Shown: piece by piece, positions 37,690 to 47,828 of the stretch | Position numbering within the stretch: position 1 is the first letter of the stretch | How the letters are laid out: every line of letters begins with the position of its first letter | DNA from: Acidiferrimicrobium sp. IK | Lineage (GTDB): Bacteria; Actinomycetota; Acidimicrobiia; Acidimicrobiales; Palsa-688 | DNA length: 61,309 nucleotides | Reading direction: 5' to 3' | Assembly: GCF_025499425.1 (NCBI RefSeq) | Contig: NZ_JAIMCB010000020.1 | Location: 1 to 61,309, forward strand | Program-made: the position numbers and the translations under genes | Notes under the pieces: generated by a model | Databases searched by the model: none | The model's input: the letters and a program-made list of their open reading frames with translations, nothing else | Told to the model about the DNA's origin: nothing

Positions 37690-40317
37690 TCAGCCTGAAG
37701 GTCCCGCCGTCGGCGTCGTCTGCGCGCTCGTCGGGGGAGCGGCCGTGGTCGGCGTCGTGTGAGCCGTCGTCGGGGTGGCGGCCGTGGTCGGGGTGGCGGC
37801 CGTGGTCGGGGGGCTGGTGACAGTCGTCGACGACGGCACCGCCGTGGCCGTGGGGACGGTGGTCGTGCTGGTCGTCGTCGTGGAGCCGATGCCCTGGGGG
37901 AAGACAAGGGTCGAGGGGTCGGGGGGCGCCAACGTCTGACCCCCGAAGTAGTAAACGGGGTCGAACTGGCCTCCCGCGCCGGGGTTGGCGGCCAGCACTG
38001 ACGCCATGTAGGTGTGCCACAGCTGGGCCGGGATACCCCCACCTTGGACGCTCTTGTAGTAGTGCCCGTCGTGGGAGAAGTTCTGCATCGGGGTGTTCCC
38101 GGCCGGGTAGCCCATCCAAAGCGACGTGGTCAGGTGGGGGGTGAAACCCACGAACCATGCATCGCCCGAGTTCTCCGTCGTGCCGGTCTTGCCTGCGATG
38201 GGGGAACTGAGGCCGCCGGCAGCCCCGCCGGTACCGTCGAGCACGACGTGTTGGAGGACGTACGCCTCCACCGCCGCGTCGTGCTGGCTGAGCACCTGCC
38301 GGGTTGTCTGGGGGGCCCACGGAAGCGGCTTGCCGCTGGCGGTGGTGACCTTGGTGATGAGCACCGGAGAGCGGTAGACGCCGTGGTTGGCGATGGTGGC
38401 GTACGCCGCGGCCATCTCCAACGGCGACACCTCCGGGGTGCCGAGCACCTCCGACGGGTAGCCCGCGCCGGCCGGCAGCTCCTTGGCGCTGATGCCCATG
38501 GCCTCGGCCATGGCGGTCAGGTTCGACGCTCCGAGCTTCTCCACGATCTGGGCGTACACCGTGTTGATCGACTGGGCGGTGGCGTCGAGAACCGTCACCG
38601 GGCCGCCGCCACCTTCGCCCTCGAAGTTGCGAACGTCCCAAGGTGTCCCGTTGCTGTTGCCGTGGGGGACCACCACCTCCCTGGGCGCGGGCAGCGTCGA
38701 GTAGATCGAGTAGCCCGACTTGATCAGGTAGGCGAGCATGAATGCCTTGAACGTCGAACCGGCTTGCCGGCCGCTGCCGCCGCCGGCGGTCCCGAGGGCC
38801 AGGTTGACCTGCGACCCCTGGTACCCGGCGTTGTAGCCCGCCCCCCCGACCATGGCTCGGACGTCGCCGTGGTCGTCGATGCTCACCAAGGCGCCGGCCG
38901 GATCACCCTTCGCGGGGTGGAGGGCGTTGGGGTTGGAGCCGTAGACGCTGTCGTACGCCTTGGCCTGCAGGTTGGGATCGAGGGTGGTGTAGACCCGCAG
39001 GCCGCCCCCATCGACCTCGCTCGCCGGCCATTTGGCGAGCAACTGCTGGCGCACCGCAGCCAAGTAGTAGGCGTCGCCGGCGACCGACGTCGATGTCTGA
39101 GCCGCCGCCTTGGCGGGCGAGAGCACGTAGCTCGACATCGGCTCGGCCCGCACCTGATCGGCCTGGGGCTGGGTGATCTTCTTGTCTCTGACCATCGCGG
39201 CGAGGGTGTCGGACTGGTTTTGGACGGCGAGCGCAGGGTTGTGGGCGGGGTCGGCGGTGTCGGGCTCGCGGATCAGGCCGGCCAGCAACGACGCCTCCCG
39301 CAAGCCGTCTTGCTGCACCGGCTTGCCGAAGTACGCCTCCGAGGCCGCCTGGACGCCGTAAGCCCCCCTCCCGAAGTAGATCGTGTTGAGGTAGTTGTCG
39401 AGGATCGTGTCCTTGGAGTCCCGGTGGCCGAGCTTGACGGCGATCGCCGCTTCTTTGATCTTCCGGGTCAGCGTCCGCTGCGAGGACAGGTAGGCCTGCT
39501 TCACGTACTGCTGGGTGATCGTCGAACCGCCCTGCAGGGCGTTGCCCTTGAGGTCGGAGATGAACGCCCGGATGGTACTGATCGGGTTGACGGCTCCTTC
39601 GGTGAAGAAATGGCGGTCCTCGGTAGACACGACCGCGTTGATCAGCACCGGGGGGACGGCGGAGAGCGGGACGCTCACGCGGTTTTCGATCTTGTAGCTC
39701 GTGAGCACCTTGCCGTTGGCGTCATAAACGAACGACGTCTGCGACAGGGGCGCTGGCGTCGGAAGAGTGACCCGCGACAGGGCGTAAAGCCCTCCGGCCA
39801 CCCCCGCGAACAGCAGCAGGCCCATCACGAAAAGCGGCCGCCGCCACCGCCAGAGCAGCCCTCGGCGGGGCTGGTCAGGTGCCCTTCGGCGCCGCCCGGG
39901 GCCGGTCTGACCCGAGCGCGCCGCCCGTCGGGCCGGCGCGGCCTTGCCCCGGGCCGCCGTCGGTCCTGACCCTCTGCGTCCAGCCGCCTTGGGCCCAGCC
40001 CCGCTGGGGCCGGCGCCCCTCGTTCGAGGCTGCGATGCCCCCCTGGCCGGCCGCTTCTCCCCGTCGCCTCTCGCCGCCGCTCGCCCCGCCTCCGCTCGCC
40101 CCGCCGCGGAGGCCTTGGAGCCGCCGGCTCGGCTGCCGCCGGATTTGGCGGAGGGAGATTTGGGAGCTCCGGATTTGGGGGCGCCGGGCTTGGCGGAGCT
40201 ACCCGAGCGCGCCTGCGCAGCGGCCGCCCGGCCGCGAAGCACCGCCGCTTGCTGGCGGGGGGTCAGGTCGGACCAGCGCAGCTGGCCTCGCCCACCTGGA
40301 GGAGGAGAAGGAGCCAT
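37690..40317 (-). CDS. ponA: Class A penicillin-binding protein (transglycosylase/transpeptidase)
   Basis: An 875-residue bifunctional peptidoglycan synthase. Residues 1-150 are a cytoplasmic Ala/Lys/Arg-rich, low-complexity region. One membrane helix (about 163-183, RPLFVMGLLLFAGVAGGLYAL) is followed by the GT51 domain with EDRHFFTEGAV (catalytic Glu about 233) and GGSTITQQYVKQAYL. The transpeptidase domain has the SxxK serine in GSTFKAFM (about 520), SIN in AQSINTVYA and KTG in IAGKTGTTE (about 709). The C-terminal 70 residues are a Thr/Pro/Ala repeat tail. It corresponds to ponA1 of mycobacteria, also beside a DUF5318 gene and ino1. Confidence 0.95.
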   Translation of the reverse strand: MAPSPPPGGRGQLRWSDLTPRQQAAVLRGRAAAAQARSGSSAKPGAPKSGAPKSPSAKSGGSRAGGSKASAAGRAEAGRAAARGDGEKRPARGASQPRTRGAGPSGAGPKAAGRRGSGPTAARGKAAPARRAARSGQTGPGRRRRAPDQPRRGLLWRWRRPLFVMGLLLFAGVAGGLYALSRVTLPTPAPLSQTSFVYDANGKVLTSYKIENRVSVPLSAVPPVLINAVVSTEDRHFFTEGAVNPISTIRAFISDLKGNALQGGSTITQQYVKQAYLSSQRTLTRKIKEAAIAVKLGHRDSKDTILDNYLNTIYFGRGAYGVQAASEAYFGKPVQQDGLREASLLAGLIREPDTADPAHNPALAVQNQSDTLAAMVRDKKITQPQADQVRAEPMSSYVLSPAKAAAQTSTSVAGDAYYLAAVRQQLLAKWPASEVDGGGLRVYTTLDPNLQAKAYDSVYGSNPNALHPAKGDPAGALVSIDDHGDVRAMVGGAGYNAGYQGSQVNLALGTAGGGSGRQAGSTFKAFMLAYLIKSGYSIYSTLPAPREVVVPHGNSNGTPWDVRNFEGEGGGGPVTVLDATAQSINTVYAQIVEKLGASNLTAMAEAMGISAKELPAGAGYPSEVLGTPEVSPLEMAAAYATIANHGVYRSPVLITKVTTASGKPLPWAPQTTRQVLSQHDAAVEAYVLQHVVLDGTGGAAGGLSSPIAGKTGTTENSGDAWFVGFTPHLTTSLWMGYPAGNTPMQNFSHDGHYYKSVQGGGIPAQLWHTYMASVLAANPGAGGQFDPVYYFGGQTLAPPDPSTLVFPQGIGSTTTTSTTTVPTATAVPSSTTVTSPPTTAATPTTAATPTTAHTTPTTAAPPTSAQTTPTAGPSG

Positions 40318-40418
40318 GGATCAGTCGGTGGTGCGGCGAGCCGAACCCTGAGCAGGCCCGGCGGGGATTGGGGGCAGCATGCCACCGACCTGCGACAGTC
40401 GGCGGGCGACCCTCCGGT

Positions 40419-40844
40419 TCAGGTCGCGCTGCGCCCAGCCGTCCGGGCTCGGCGCCCCAGCGCGAAGGTCTGTGCCAGGTGGTTCCACGAGCAGTTGGGA
40501 CACACCTCAACCACGTAGCAGGCCAAATCAGCGGTGCCTTTCGAAAGCCGGGCCAGCTCGCGCTTGGTTGTAACGCACTTCCCGCTCGGAGGCAGCCGGC
40601 TGCCGAACACGTAGGACACCAGGCGCACCTTGGTTTCCTCGCAGATCGGGCAGTCCTCTCTGGTCTCCTCCCCGACGTTGATCGCGGCCCGCAGCAGCTC
40701 CGGGTGGGCGTCGCACACGTCGAGGCGCGATAGGCGTCCCTTGCGGAACTCACTGACGATCGAGTTGCGAGCCAGGCGGTAGTCCACGTGGCCGGCGACG
40801 TGGCTGCTGGCGCCCCGCAGGGATTCCGGCCTGAAGCTCATCAC
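40419..40844 (-). CDS. DUF5318 family zinc-binding-like protein
   Basis: A 141-residue protein. The family pattern is HVDYRLARNSIVSEFRKGRLSRLDVCDAHPELLRAA, then EDCPICEETKVRLVSYVFG and VEVCPNCSWNHLAQTF. The Cys pairs (CPIC and CPNC) and the single Cys earlier probably bind zinc. In mycobacteria this family (Rv0049) sits next to ponA1 (Rv0050); here it is 101 bases upstream of ponA on the same strand. Function unknown. Confidence 0.88.
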   Translation of the reverse strand: MMSFRPESLRGASSHVAGHVDYRLARNSIVSEFRKGRLSRLDVCDAHPELLRAAINVGEETREDCPICEETKVRLVSYVFGSRLPPSGKCVTTKRELARLSKGTADLACYVVEVCPNCSWNHLAQTFALGRRARTAGRSAT

Positions 40845-40907
40845 CCAGAAACCCTACCGCTGGGTGCGCCGGCACCGGACGGCCAGCGCAGCCCCCACCG
40901 TCCCGAT

Positions 40908-40930
40908 CGATATATCGGCCCGATACATCG
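40908..40930. promoter_or_regulatory. Putative PadR operator with two AT-rich half palindromes
   Basis: CGATATATCG (40908-40917) is a perfect palindrome. CGATACATCG (40921-40930) follows after 3 bases, just upstream of the PadR gene start at 40936. PadR proteins often bind AT-rich ATAT-containing palindromes over their own promoters. Confidence 0.5.
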
Positions 40931-40935
40931 ATTCG

Positions 40936-41774
40936 GTGTGTAGAGTGGAGGCGGTGTTGGGACTGGCCATCCTCGGACTGCTCACTGAGCAGGAGCTTCA
41001 CGGCTACGAGCTGAAGAAGCGGCTGGGCGAAACGCTCGGCTTCGGAAGCGGGGTCTCGTTCGGCTCCCTGTACCCGGCGCTGGCCCGACTGGAGAAGGCC
41101 GGCGCCCTCAAGGCCGTCGAGGCACGCGACGGGAGCGTTCCGGTCCCGATGACCGGCTCGCTCGGCGGGGAGATGGCCGCCTACCGCGCCCGTCGGGCGA
41201 CGGCTCGAGGCACCCGCGGTACCCGGGGCAAGAAGGTGTACGGCATCACCGCCCACGGCCGCCAGCTCTTCGAGGAGCTCCTGGTCGCCGGTGCCGAATC
41301 CAGCGACGACGACCGCCTGTTCAACCTGAGGCTGGTCTTCGCCGGTCACCTCCCGCCCGACGCCCGTCTGGGCATGCTCGAGCGGCGCCGGCTCCACCTA
41401 CTGGACCGACTGACCCGCATCCGTAGCCGGGTCCGCGCCGGCGTCGACCGCCTGGACACCTACAGCCGCAGCCTCGTCGAGCACGATCGCGAGGCCACCG
41501 AGCACGACATCTCCTGGTTGGAGCAGCTGATCGCCCGCGAGCGGGCCGGCGCTGCCCAGTCACCCGGGAGCCGTTCCCCCGAGGCCCAGCCGTCTCGGGC
41601 CGTGCCCCGGCCGGCATCATCCGATGCCGCCGGCTACCCCCCGGCGCAGGAGTCCCCTCCCGCGTCAGCACCCAAGAGGGCCGATCGGCCCAGCCTGTCG
41701 GGGCTGCGGGAAACCGCAGCGGCGCAGGCACGTAAGGCCGCGCCCTTGGCGCGGGATGAGGAGGACAATCCCCG

Positions 41775-41778
<4 letters not shown>
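40936..41778 (+). CDS. PadR-family regulator preceding ino1
   Basis: A 280-residue protein. The PadR winged helix (about 4-110) is [46 protein letters not shown] and [15 protein letters not shown]; it carries an unusual insertion (about 60-90, [22 protein letters not shown]). A middle helical region and a long Pro/Ser/Ala tail follow. Its gene is coupled to ino1 by an ATGA overlap, matching the PadR-ino1 (Rv0047c-Rv0046c) pair of M. tuberculosis, which suggests that it controls inositol synthesis. The start is one of several GTGs; 40936, 40945 and 40954 are possible. Confidence 0.85.
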
Positions 41779-42851
<1,073 letters not shown>

Positions 42852-42877
42852 GCGCCATCCAGCAGTTCCGTCCCGTC

Positions 42878-42913
42878 AGCCGGGCGAGCGCGCGCCCGCG
42901 TGGTCGCCCGGCT
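42878..42913 (+). terminator. Hairpin after ino1
   Basis: AGCCGGGCGA (42878-42887) and TCGCCCGGCT (42904-42913) pair perfectly over 10 bp around a 16-base GC-rich loop, 27 bases after the ino1 stop codon. The next gene starts 12 bases later. Confidence 0.6.
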
Positions 42914-42924
42914 AATAGGGCAGG

Positions 42925-43662
42925 ATGACGCCTGTGCCGACCGATCAAGCCGCATCCTGGGACCGCCTCTCCGCCGAGTACCAAGAGGCCGCACAGCTCC
43001 CCACCGACGTCGCGGTCTACGGCCCTGATATCCCCACCGAGGCCGATCTCAGGCTGCTCGGTGACGTCAAGGGCAAGCGGATCCTTGACCTCGGCTGCGG
43101 TGCTGCGCAGGCCGCCATCTCCTTTGCCAAGGCCGGGGCCACCGCGATCGGCGTCGACTTCTCCGCCGAGCAACTGGCCCGGGGTCGGGCTCTTTGCGAG
43201 CGCGAGGAGGTGCGGGTCGAGCTGCGCCAGGGGGACCTCGCCGATCTGGCGTTTCTCAGGGCGGACTCGATCGACGGAGCGTTCGCTGCCAACGCGTTCG
43301 ATTACGTCGAGGATCTGAGCCGGGTGTTCCGCCAGGTCCACCGGGTCTTGAAGGTCGGGGCGCCGCTGGCGTTCAGTGTGATGCACCCCTTCTGGGCCAT
43401 CAGCGCCGGGATGCGGGCCGGCCGGTCGCCTTCCTACTTCGACCGTTCTCCTGTCGTCGAGCACCACGGCGGCACCGAGCTGACGGTTTTCCCTCGTACC
43501 TTCTCGGATCTCTACACCGCCTTGATGCGGGCCAGTTACCGAGTCGACGCCTTCATTGAGCCGGAGCCGGTGCCGCACGCGCCGCGGAGCCTGGCATGGG
43601 ATCCGGCGATGGCCTCGATGCCGCTCACCCTCGTGGTCCGAGCCAGGAAAGAAGGAAGCTGA
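42925..43662 (+). CDS. SAM-dependent methyltransferase (class I)
   Basis: A 245-residue protein. Motif I is KGKRILDLGCGAAQAAISFAKAGATAIGVDFS (about 49-80). Motif II/III is FLRADSIDGAFAANAFDYVEDLSRVFRQVHRVLKVGAPLAFSVMHPF. The pattern is that of the Methyltransf_11/UbiE-like group; the substrate is unknown. Start ATG 42925. It may be co-transcribed with the following membrane protein, because the stop codon is close to or overlaps that start. Confidence 0.85.
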   Translation: MTPVPTDQAASWDRLSAEYQEAAQLPTDVAVYGPDIPTEADLRLLGDVKGKRILDLGCGAAQAAISFAKAGATAIGVDFSAEQLARGRALCEREEVRVELRQGDLADLAFLRADSIDGAFAANAFDYVEDLSRVFRQVHRVLKVGAPLAFSVMHPFWAISAGMRAGRSPSYFDRSPVVEHHGGTELTVFPRTFSDLYTALMRASYRVDAFIEPEPVPHAPRSLAWDPAMASMPLTLVVRARKEGS

Positions 43663-43706
43663 ACCTTCACCTCCGGGCATCGGCGCCCTCCGATCGGTGG
43701 GCGCCG

Positions 43707-44957
43707 GTGATCGAGACCGTCGCGTTCCTAGCGGTGATCCTGGTGGTGCGGGTGGCCACGCTGATCCTGGTCGGGCACTTCGTGCACGGCCGGGAGATCA
43801 GCGACGACTCCGGCTTGCAGCTGGTCCTGGCCCGCGACCCCTTCGGTCGGCTGACCAACACCGGCGCCCCCTACGGTCAGTACCCGCCATTTTTCGGCGC
43901 GCTGCTCGCCCCCACCGTGGCCCTTTTCAGCCCGGTGGTGTCCGACTTCTACGTCATCCGCATCACGGCCATCACCTGGGAATTGCTCACCGCGGCCCTC
44001 TACGCCGTCAGCCTCCACCGCCTGGGGGCAGGCGCGCGAACCCGCCGGTGGTGCTACCTGGCGTGGCTGACGGTGCCGATGACCTGGATGACCAGCACCG
44101 TGATGGGGCAGAAGGACTTCGTACCGGCCTTCTTTTTCGCCGCGACACTGCTCCTGGCGTGGCGCCGGTCGTGGGTTCTCGCGGCGCTGGCCGCTTCCGT
44201 CGGGGTCGTGGCGGCCAAGATCTTCCTGCTGCTCCCGCTCGTGGTCTTGGTGTTCTTGTGCCCACCGGGCCGCCGGCGGGAAGTCCTAGCCGCTGGGGCC
44301 GCCCCGATCGTGGCGGTCTACGCGTACCTGGTGATCCTCGGTGCGGTGCAAGGCCACGGCCTGGCGCTGCTTCACTTCCACCCCAACGCCCCGTTCGGCA
44401 CCCAGGGCTGGACGCTTCTGACCTTGCACGTCTCGCTGTCCAACGCCCTCGAGTCGCGGCTGTCGGAGGTCTTGGCGGTCCTTGGCGTCGCTGCGGTCCT
44501 GGGATGGTGGGTGCGCACCGGCCGGCCCGACGCAGGCGGCGTCACTCCCGCCGACCCCACCGCCTTGGCCCTGATGATGGCGTCAGCGGTCCTGGCGGTC
44601 TTTTCGCTCTTTTACCACGTCAACGATTCGTATTTCACGATGCTGGTCCCGGCGCTGTTGCTGCCCGCCTTCGCAGGCCGCCGGCGGGTGCTGCTCGCGG
44701 TGGCGACCGTCGCGCCGTGGGCTGTCAACTTCTTCTACGGCGTGCAGACCGCCATCGCCGAGCACACCGTTGGCGGTAAGGGGGCCTTCGTGAAGCTGTA
44801 CCACCACTTCACCCACGGTTCGCCCCGCCCTTACCTCGAGCTGGCGCTCGCGCTCACTGCCGTCTCCTGGGCCGTCTTGGCGGTGGTGTCCGTCCGCGAC
44901 GCCCGCCGGCTTTCACAAGAGCACATGGCGCGAACCCGTGCTCCAGCGCGGGTTTGA
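43707..44957 (+). CDS. Polytopic membrane protein, GT-C/mannosyltransferase-like
   Basis: About 416 residues with roughly 9-10 hydrophobic helices. The first loop contains SDDSGLQLVLARDPFGRLTNTGAPYGQYPPFFG, with acidic residues positioned like the catalytic loop of GT-C glycosyltransferases (DUF2029-like). Family placement is tentative. The start is uncertain: GTG 43707 begins just before the first helix, ATG 43596 would overlap the methyltransferase by 67 bases, and a CTG at 43659 has a Shine-Dalgarno-like GAAGGAAG. The last 17 residues (from RLSQEHMARTRAPARV) are encoded by the palindromic repeat at 44905-44979, so the original C-terminus was probably changed by its insertion. Confidence 0.75.
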   Translation: MIETVAFLAVILVVRVATLILVGHFVHGREISDDSGLQLVLARDPFGRLTNTGAPYGQYPPFFGALLAPTVALFSPVVSDFYVIRITAITWELLTAALYAVSLHRLGAGARTRRWCYLAWLTVPMTWMTSTVMGQKDFVPAFFFAATLLLAWRRSWVLAALAASVGVVAAKIFLLLPLVVLVFLCPPGRRREVLAAGAAPIVAVYAYLVILGAVQGHGLALLHFHPNAPFGTQGWTLLTLHVSLSNALESRLSEVLAVLGVAAVLGWWVRTGRPDAGGVTPADPTALALMMASAVLAVFSLFYHVNDSYFTMLVPALLLPAFAGRRRVLLAVATVAPWAVNFFYGVQTAIAEHTVGGKGAFVKLYHHFTHGSPRPYLELALALTAVSWAVLAVVSVRDARRLSQEHMARTRAPARV

Positions 44958-44979
44958 GACATGTGCTCTTGTGAACCGC
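44905..44979. repeat. Dispersed palindromic repeat, copy 2
   Basis: The outer arms TTCACAAGAGCACATG (44912-44927) and CATGTGCTCTTGTGAA (44960-44975) pair perfectly over 16 bp. An inner stem GAACCCG/CGGGTTT surrounds a CCAGC centre. The first 23 bases are identical to copy 1 at 19771. The element supplies the 3' end of the upstream membrane-protein gene. Confidence 0.8.
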
Positions 44980-45008
44980 TGACCGAGTGGGCGTCGCGCC
45001 GGCTGTGC

Positions 45009-45118
45009 CGCCCAGGCCCATAGCCCTCCAGGCCCAGCCCCAGGGCCTCCAGGCCCATAGCCAGGCCCAGGCCCAGAGCCCTCCAGGCCCAGAGCTACGC
45101 CGCCGAGGCCAGAGCTAG
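45009..45118. repeat. CCAGGCCCA-rich degenerate short repeats
   Basis: The motif CTCCAGGCCCA(T/G)AG recurs at least four times within about 110 bases, between the palindrome and the pcnA stop codon. The repeats are imperfect and form no open reading frame that I trust. They look like slippage-generated spacer DNA. Confidence 0.6.
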
Positions 45119-46623
45119 GTCCCGGAATTGCGCTCCGCCCACCAGGCGTCCAGCCGCCGGCCAGCCTCTTCCTCGCCGAGCGGCCCCTCCTCGAGTCGCA
45201 GCTCCAGCAGGAAGTTGAGCGCCTCGCCGACTTCCCGCCCGGGCCGGATGCCGAGGCGTTTCATGACCGCGACGCCGTCGAGGTCGGGCCGGATGGCGGC
45301 AAGCTCCTCCTGCTCGCGCAGGACCGCGATGCGCTCTTCGAGCTCGTCCATGCGCCGGGCCAGGGCCCGGGCTTTGGCCGCGTTGCGGGTGGTGCAGTCG
45401 CAGCGGGTCAGTTCGTTGAGCCGGTCGAGCAGCGGGCCGGCATCACGGACGTAGCGTCGCACCGCGGCGTCGGTCCAGCCCATCCGGTAGGTGTGGAACC
45501 GCAGGTGCAGGTCCACCAGCGTGGCCACGATGTCGATGTCCTCGGTCGGGTAGCGCAGCGCCCGCATGCGGTCCCGGGTCATGCGGCCGCCGACCACCTC
45601 GTGGTGGTGGAACGACACGTGCCCTCGAGGCCCGAACGAACGAGTCTTCGGCTTTCCCACGTCGTGGAACAACGCGGCGAGGCGCAGCAACCGGTCGGGC
45701 TGGGTCTTCTCGATCACCGCGATGGTGTGGGCCAGCACGTCTTTGTGGCGGTGGATGGGGTCCTGCTCGAGGGCCAGCGCCGGCAGCTCGGGCAGGAACT
45801 CCTCGGCGAGGCCGGTCGACACGAGCAGCCACAGGCCGGCGCCGGGCTTTTCGACGACCATCAGCTTGTCCAGCTCGTCTCGGATGCGCTCGTCGGAGAC
45901 GATGTCGAGCCGGGCTCGCATGGTGGTGATGGCCGCCACGAGGTCCGGGTCGGGGGTCAGCCCGTAGCCGGCGACGAAGCGGGCGGCGCGCAGCATCCTC
46001 AGCGGGTCGTCGGCGAAGGACTCCTCGGGCGGCAGCGGGGTACGAAGCCGGCCGGCGGCCAGGTCCGCGACGCCGTCGAAGGGGTCGATCAGGCGCATGT
46101 CCGGCAGGGCCAGGGCCATGGCGTTGACCGTGAAGTCGCGCCGGGAGAGGTCGGCTTCGATGTCGGTCGAGAAGGTCACCGAAGGGTTGCGGGAGTCCGC
46201 GCTGTACGCCTCTGCGCGGTGCGTGGTGATCTCCACCACCCGCGCCGCTGACGGGGCCCCCGCCGAGGATGACGCCCCCGAGGATGACGCCCCCGAGGAT
46301 GACGTCCCCGAGGATGGGGCCGCCGACGACTCAGGCGGTTCAGGTGACTGAGGCGCCGGCCGGGCGCCGGGGAGCCGAGCCCCGATGGTCCCGAACCGCT
46401 TGCCCTGCGTCCACACCGCGTCGGCCCAGCCTGAGAGGATGGCCTCGGTCTCGTCGGGAGTGGCGTCGGTGGTGAAGTCCAAGTCCCCGTTGTCGTCGAG
46501 GCGGCCGAGCACGGCGTCGCGCACGACTCCTCCGACGAGGTAGAGGCGCCGGCCGGCGGACTCGAAGCGGGCCGCGAGCGGCCCGGTCTCCTCCACCAGC
46601 GGGCGTAGACGGTCGGGGATCAC
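45115..46623 (-). CDS. pcnA: CCA-adding enzyme / tRNA nucleotidyltransferase (class II, with HD domain)
   Basis: A 502-residue enzyme that adds or repairs the 3' CCA of tRNAs, which fits with the tRNA-Ile here lacking an encoded CCA. Motif A is LVGGVVRDAVLG then GDLDFTTDATPDE (DxD catalytic carboxylates). SRRDFTVNAMAL and DDPLRMLRAARFVA are motifs B-C. An HD domain (LAALFHDVGKP, then HH) follows. A Ser/Gly/Ala-rich insertion (about 100-120, repeated GASSS) interrupts the head domain and is encoded by a 15-bp tandem repeat. It corresponds to Rv3907c, also close to the DUF6049 gene in mycobacteria. Confidence 0.95.
   Translation of the reverse strand: MIPDRLRPLVEETGPLAARFESAGRRLYLVGGVVRDAVLGRLDDNGDLDFTTDATPDETEAILSGWADAVWTQGKRFGTIGARLPGARPAPQSPEPPESSAAPSSGTSSSGASSSGASSSAGAPSAARVVEITTHRAEAYSADSRNPSVTFSTDIEADLSRRDFTVNAMALALPDMRLIDPFDGVADLAAGRLRTPLPPEESFADDPLRMLRAARFVAGYGLTPDPDLVAAITTMRARLDIVSDERIRDELDKLMVVEKPGAGLWLLVSTGLAEEFLPELPALALEQDPIHRHKDVLAHTIAVIEKTQPDRLLRLAALFHDVGKPKTRSFGPRGHVSFHHHEVVGGRMTRDRMRALRYPTEDIDIVATLVDLHLRFHTYRMGWTDAAVRRYVRDAGPLLDRLNELTRCDCTTRNAAKARALARRMDELEERIAVLREQEELAAIRPDLDGVAVMKRLGIRPGREVGEALNFLLELRLEEGPLGEEEAGRRLDAWWAERNSGT
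46265..46324. repeat. 15-bp tandem repeat inside pcnA
   Basis: Four units of GAGGATGACGCCCCC (plus-strand reading), two exact, one with C to T and a diverged last unit, encode repeated Gly-Ala-Ser-Ser-Ser. The unit length is a multiple of three, so copy-number change would keep the frame. Confidence 0.85.
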
Positions 46624-46674
46624 GGCGGATCAGCCTACGGGCTGGCGGGCCTTCCCAAGGCTCAATAGCCCCGG

Positions 46675-47766
46675 TTACGTGGTGGCCAGCAACCCGGAAG
46701 TCTGCAGCGCGACCCGGAAGTCGTGCGGGCTGGTGGCGGCCGCCATCGCGGCCCGCAGGGTCACCTCACCGGCCTTGAACAGGGAGAACAGGCTCTGGTC
46801 GAAGGTCTGCATCCCGTGGTACTCGCCATCCGCGATGAGCTCCTCGATGCTCTCACCTTGCGCGGCGGACGGGTCGACGATCCGGTCGGCTATGCGGCCG
46901 GTGACCACCATCGCTTCGATGGCCGGGACCCGCCCGTCGCCGCTGGCCTTGGGGACCAGACGCTGCGACACGACGCCTTTCAGCACGCTGGCCAGGGTCA
47001 TCCGGATCTGCTGCTGCTGGAACGGGGGGAAGAAGTCGACGATGCGGTTGATGGTCTCGGTGGCGTTGGTGGTGTGCAGGGTGGAGAGGACCAGGTGGCC
47101 GGTCTCCGCCGCGGTCAACGCCGCGCCGACGGTCTCGGTGTCGCGCATCTCGCCGATCAGGATGACGTCGGGGTCTTGGCGCAGCACCCGGCGCATGGCC
47201 TGGGCGTAGTCCCTGGTGTCTGTGCCGATCTCACGCTGGCAGACGATGGAGCGCTTGTCGGGGTGCAGGACCTCGATGGGGTCCTCGATGGTGATGATGT
47301 TGGCCGACCGGGTCTGGTTGATGTGGTCGATCATGGCGGCGAGGGTGGTGGTCTTGCCCGAGCCGGTCGGCCCGGTGACCAGCACCATGCCCCGGTGCTC
47401 CTCGGCCAGCCGGGTGACGATAGGTGGCAGGCCCAGGTCGATGGCGGAGAGGGCGGCGGGCAGGACCCGGCGCAGGACCATCGCCGCGCTGCCCCGCTGG
47501 CGGAAGGCGTTGCCGCGGAAGCGGCCGAGCCCGGTGACCGAGAGCGAGAAGTCAGCCTCCCCGGTCTTGTGGAACTCCTCGATACGGTCGACCGGCATGA
47601 CCACCCGGAGGGCCTCTTCGATGTCGCCGGCCTCGATCACGGGGAAGGGCGCGGGCCGGAGGTCGCCGTTGACACGCACGCGAGGAGGGGAGGCCGCCTT
47701 CACATGAAGGTCGGACCCCTCCAATTCCACCAGGTAGGTGAGGATCGCTTGCAGGTCGAGCACCAT
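46675..47766 (-). CDS. pilT: PilT-family twitching/retraction ATPase
   Basis: A 363-residue secretion-type ATPase. The N-terminal PAS-like region (LVELEGSDLHVKAASPPRVRVNGDL) leads to Walker A GPTGSGKTTTLAAM, the Asp box ITIEDPIEVLH, Walker B DVILIGEMRDTETV and the His box GHLVLSTLHT. The length and C-terminal AIRNLI-like helices fit PilT/PilU. No pilin, PilB or PilC genes are in the window, so it is an orphan here. It could serve a pilus system elsewhere. Confidence 0.93.
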   Translation of the reverse strand: MVLDLQAILTYLVELEGSDLHVKAASPPRVRVNGDLRPAPFPVIEAGDIEEALRVVMPVDRIEEFHKTGEADFSLSVTGLGRFRGNAFRQRGSAAMVLRRVLPAALSAIDLGLPPIVTRLAEEHRGMVLVTGPTGSGKTTTLAAMIDHINQTRSANIITIEDPIEVLHPDKRSIVCQREIGTDTRDYAQAMRRVLRQDPDVILIGEMRDTETVGAALTAAETGHLVLSTLHTTNATETINRIVDFFPPFQQQQIRMTLASVLKGVVSQRLVPKASGDGRVPAIEAMVVTGRIADRIVDPSAAQGESIEELIADGEYHGMQTFDQSLFSLFKAGEVTLRAAMAAATSPHDFRVALQTSGLLATT

Positions 47767-47828
47767 GTATGCATCGACAGGTCCGGTCGCTGACCTAAGG
47801 GTGGGGAAAAATGCGTAGCGGCGGGAGG

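Noticed and set aside
44972..45118. CRISPR array in the CCAGGCCCA repeats
   Set aside because: The repeats are short, irregular and lack unique spacers. No cas genes are nearby.
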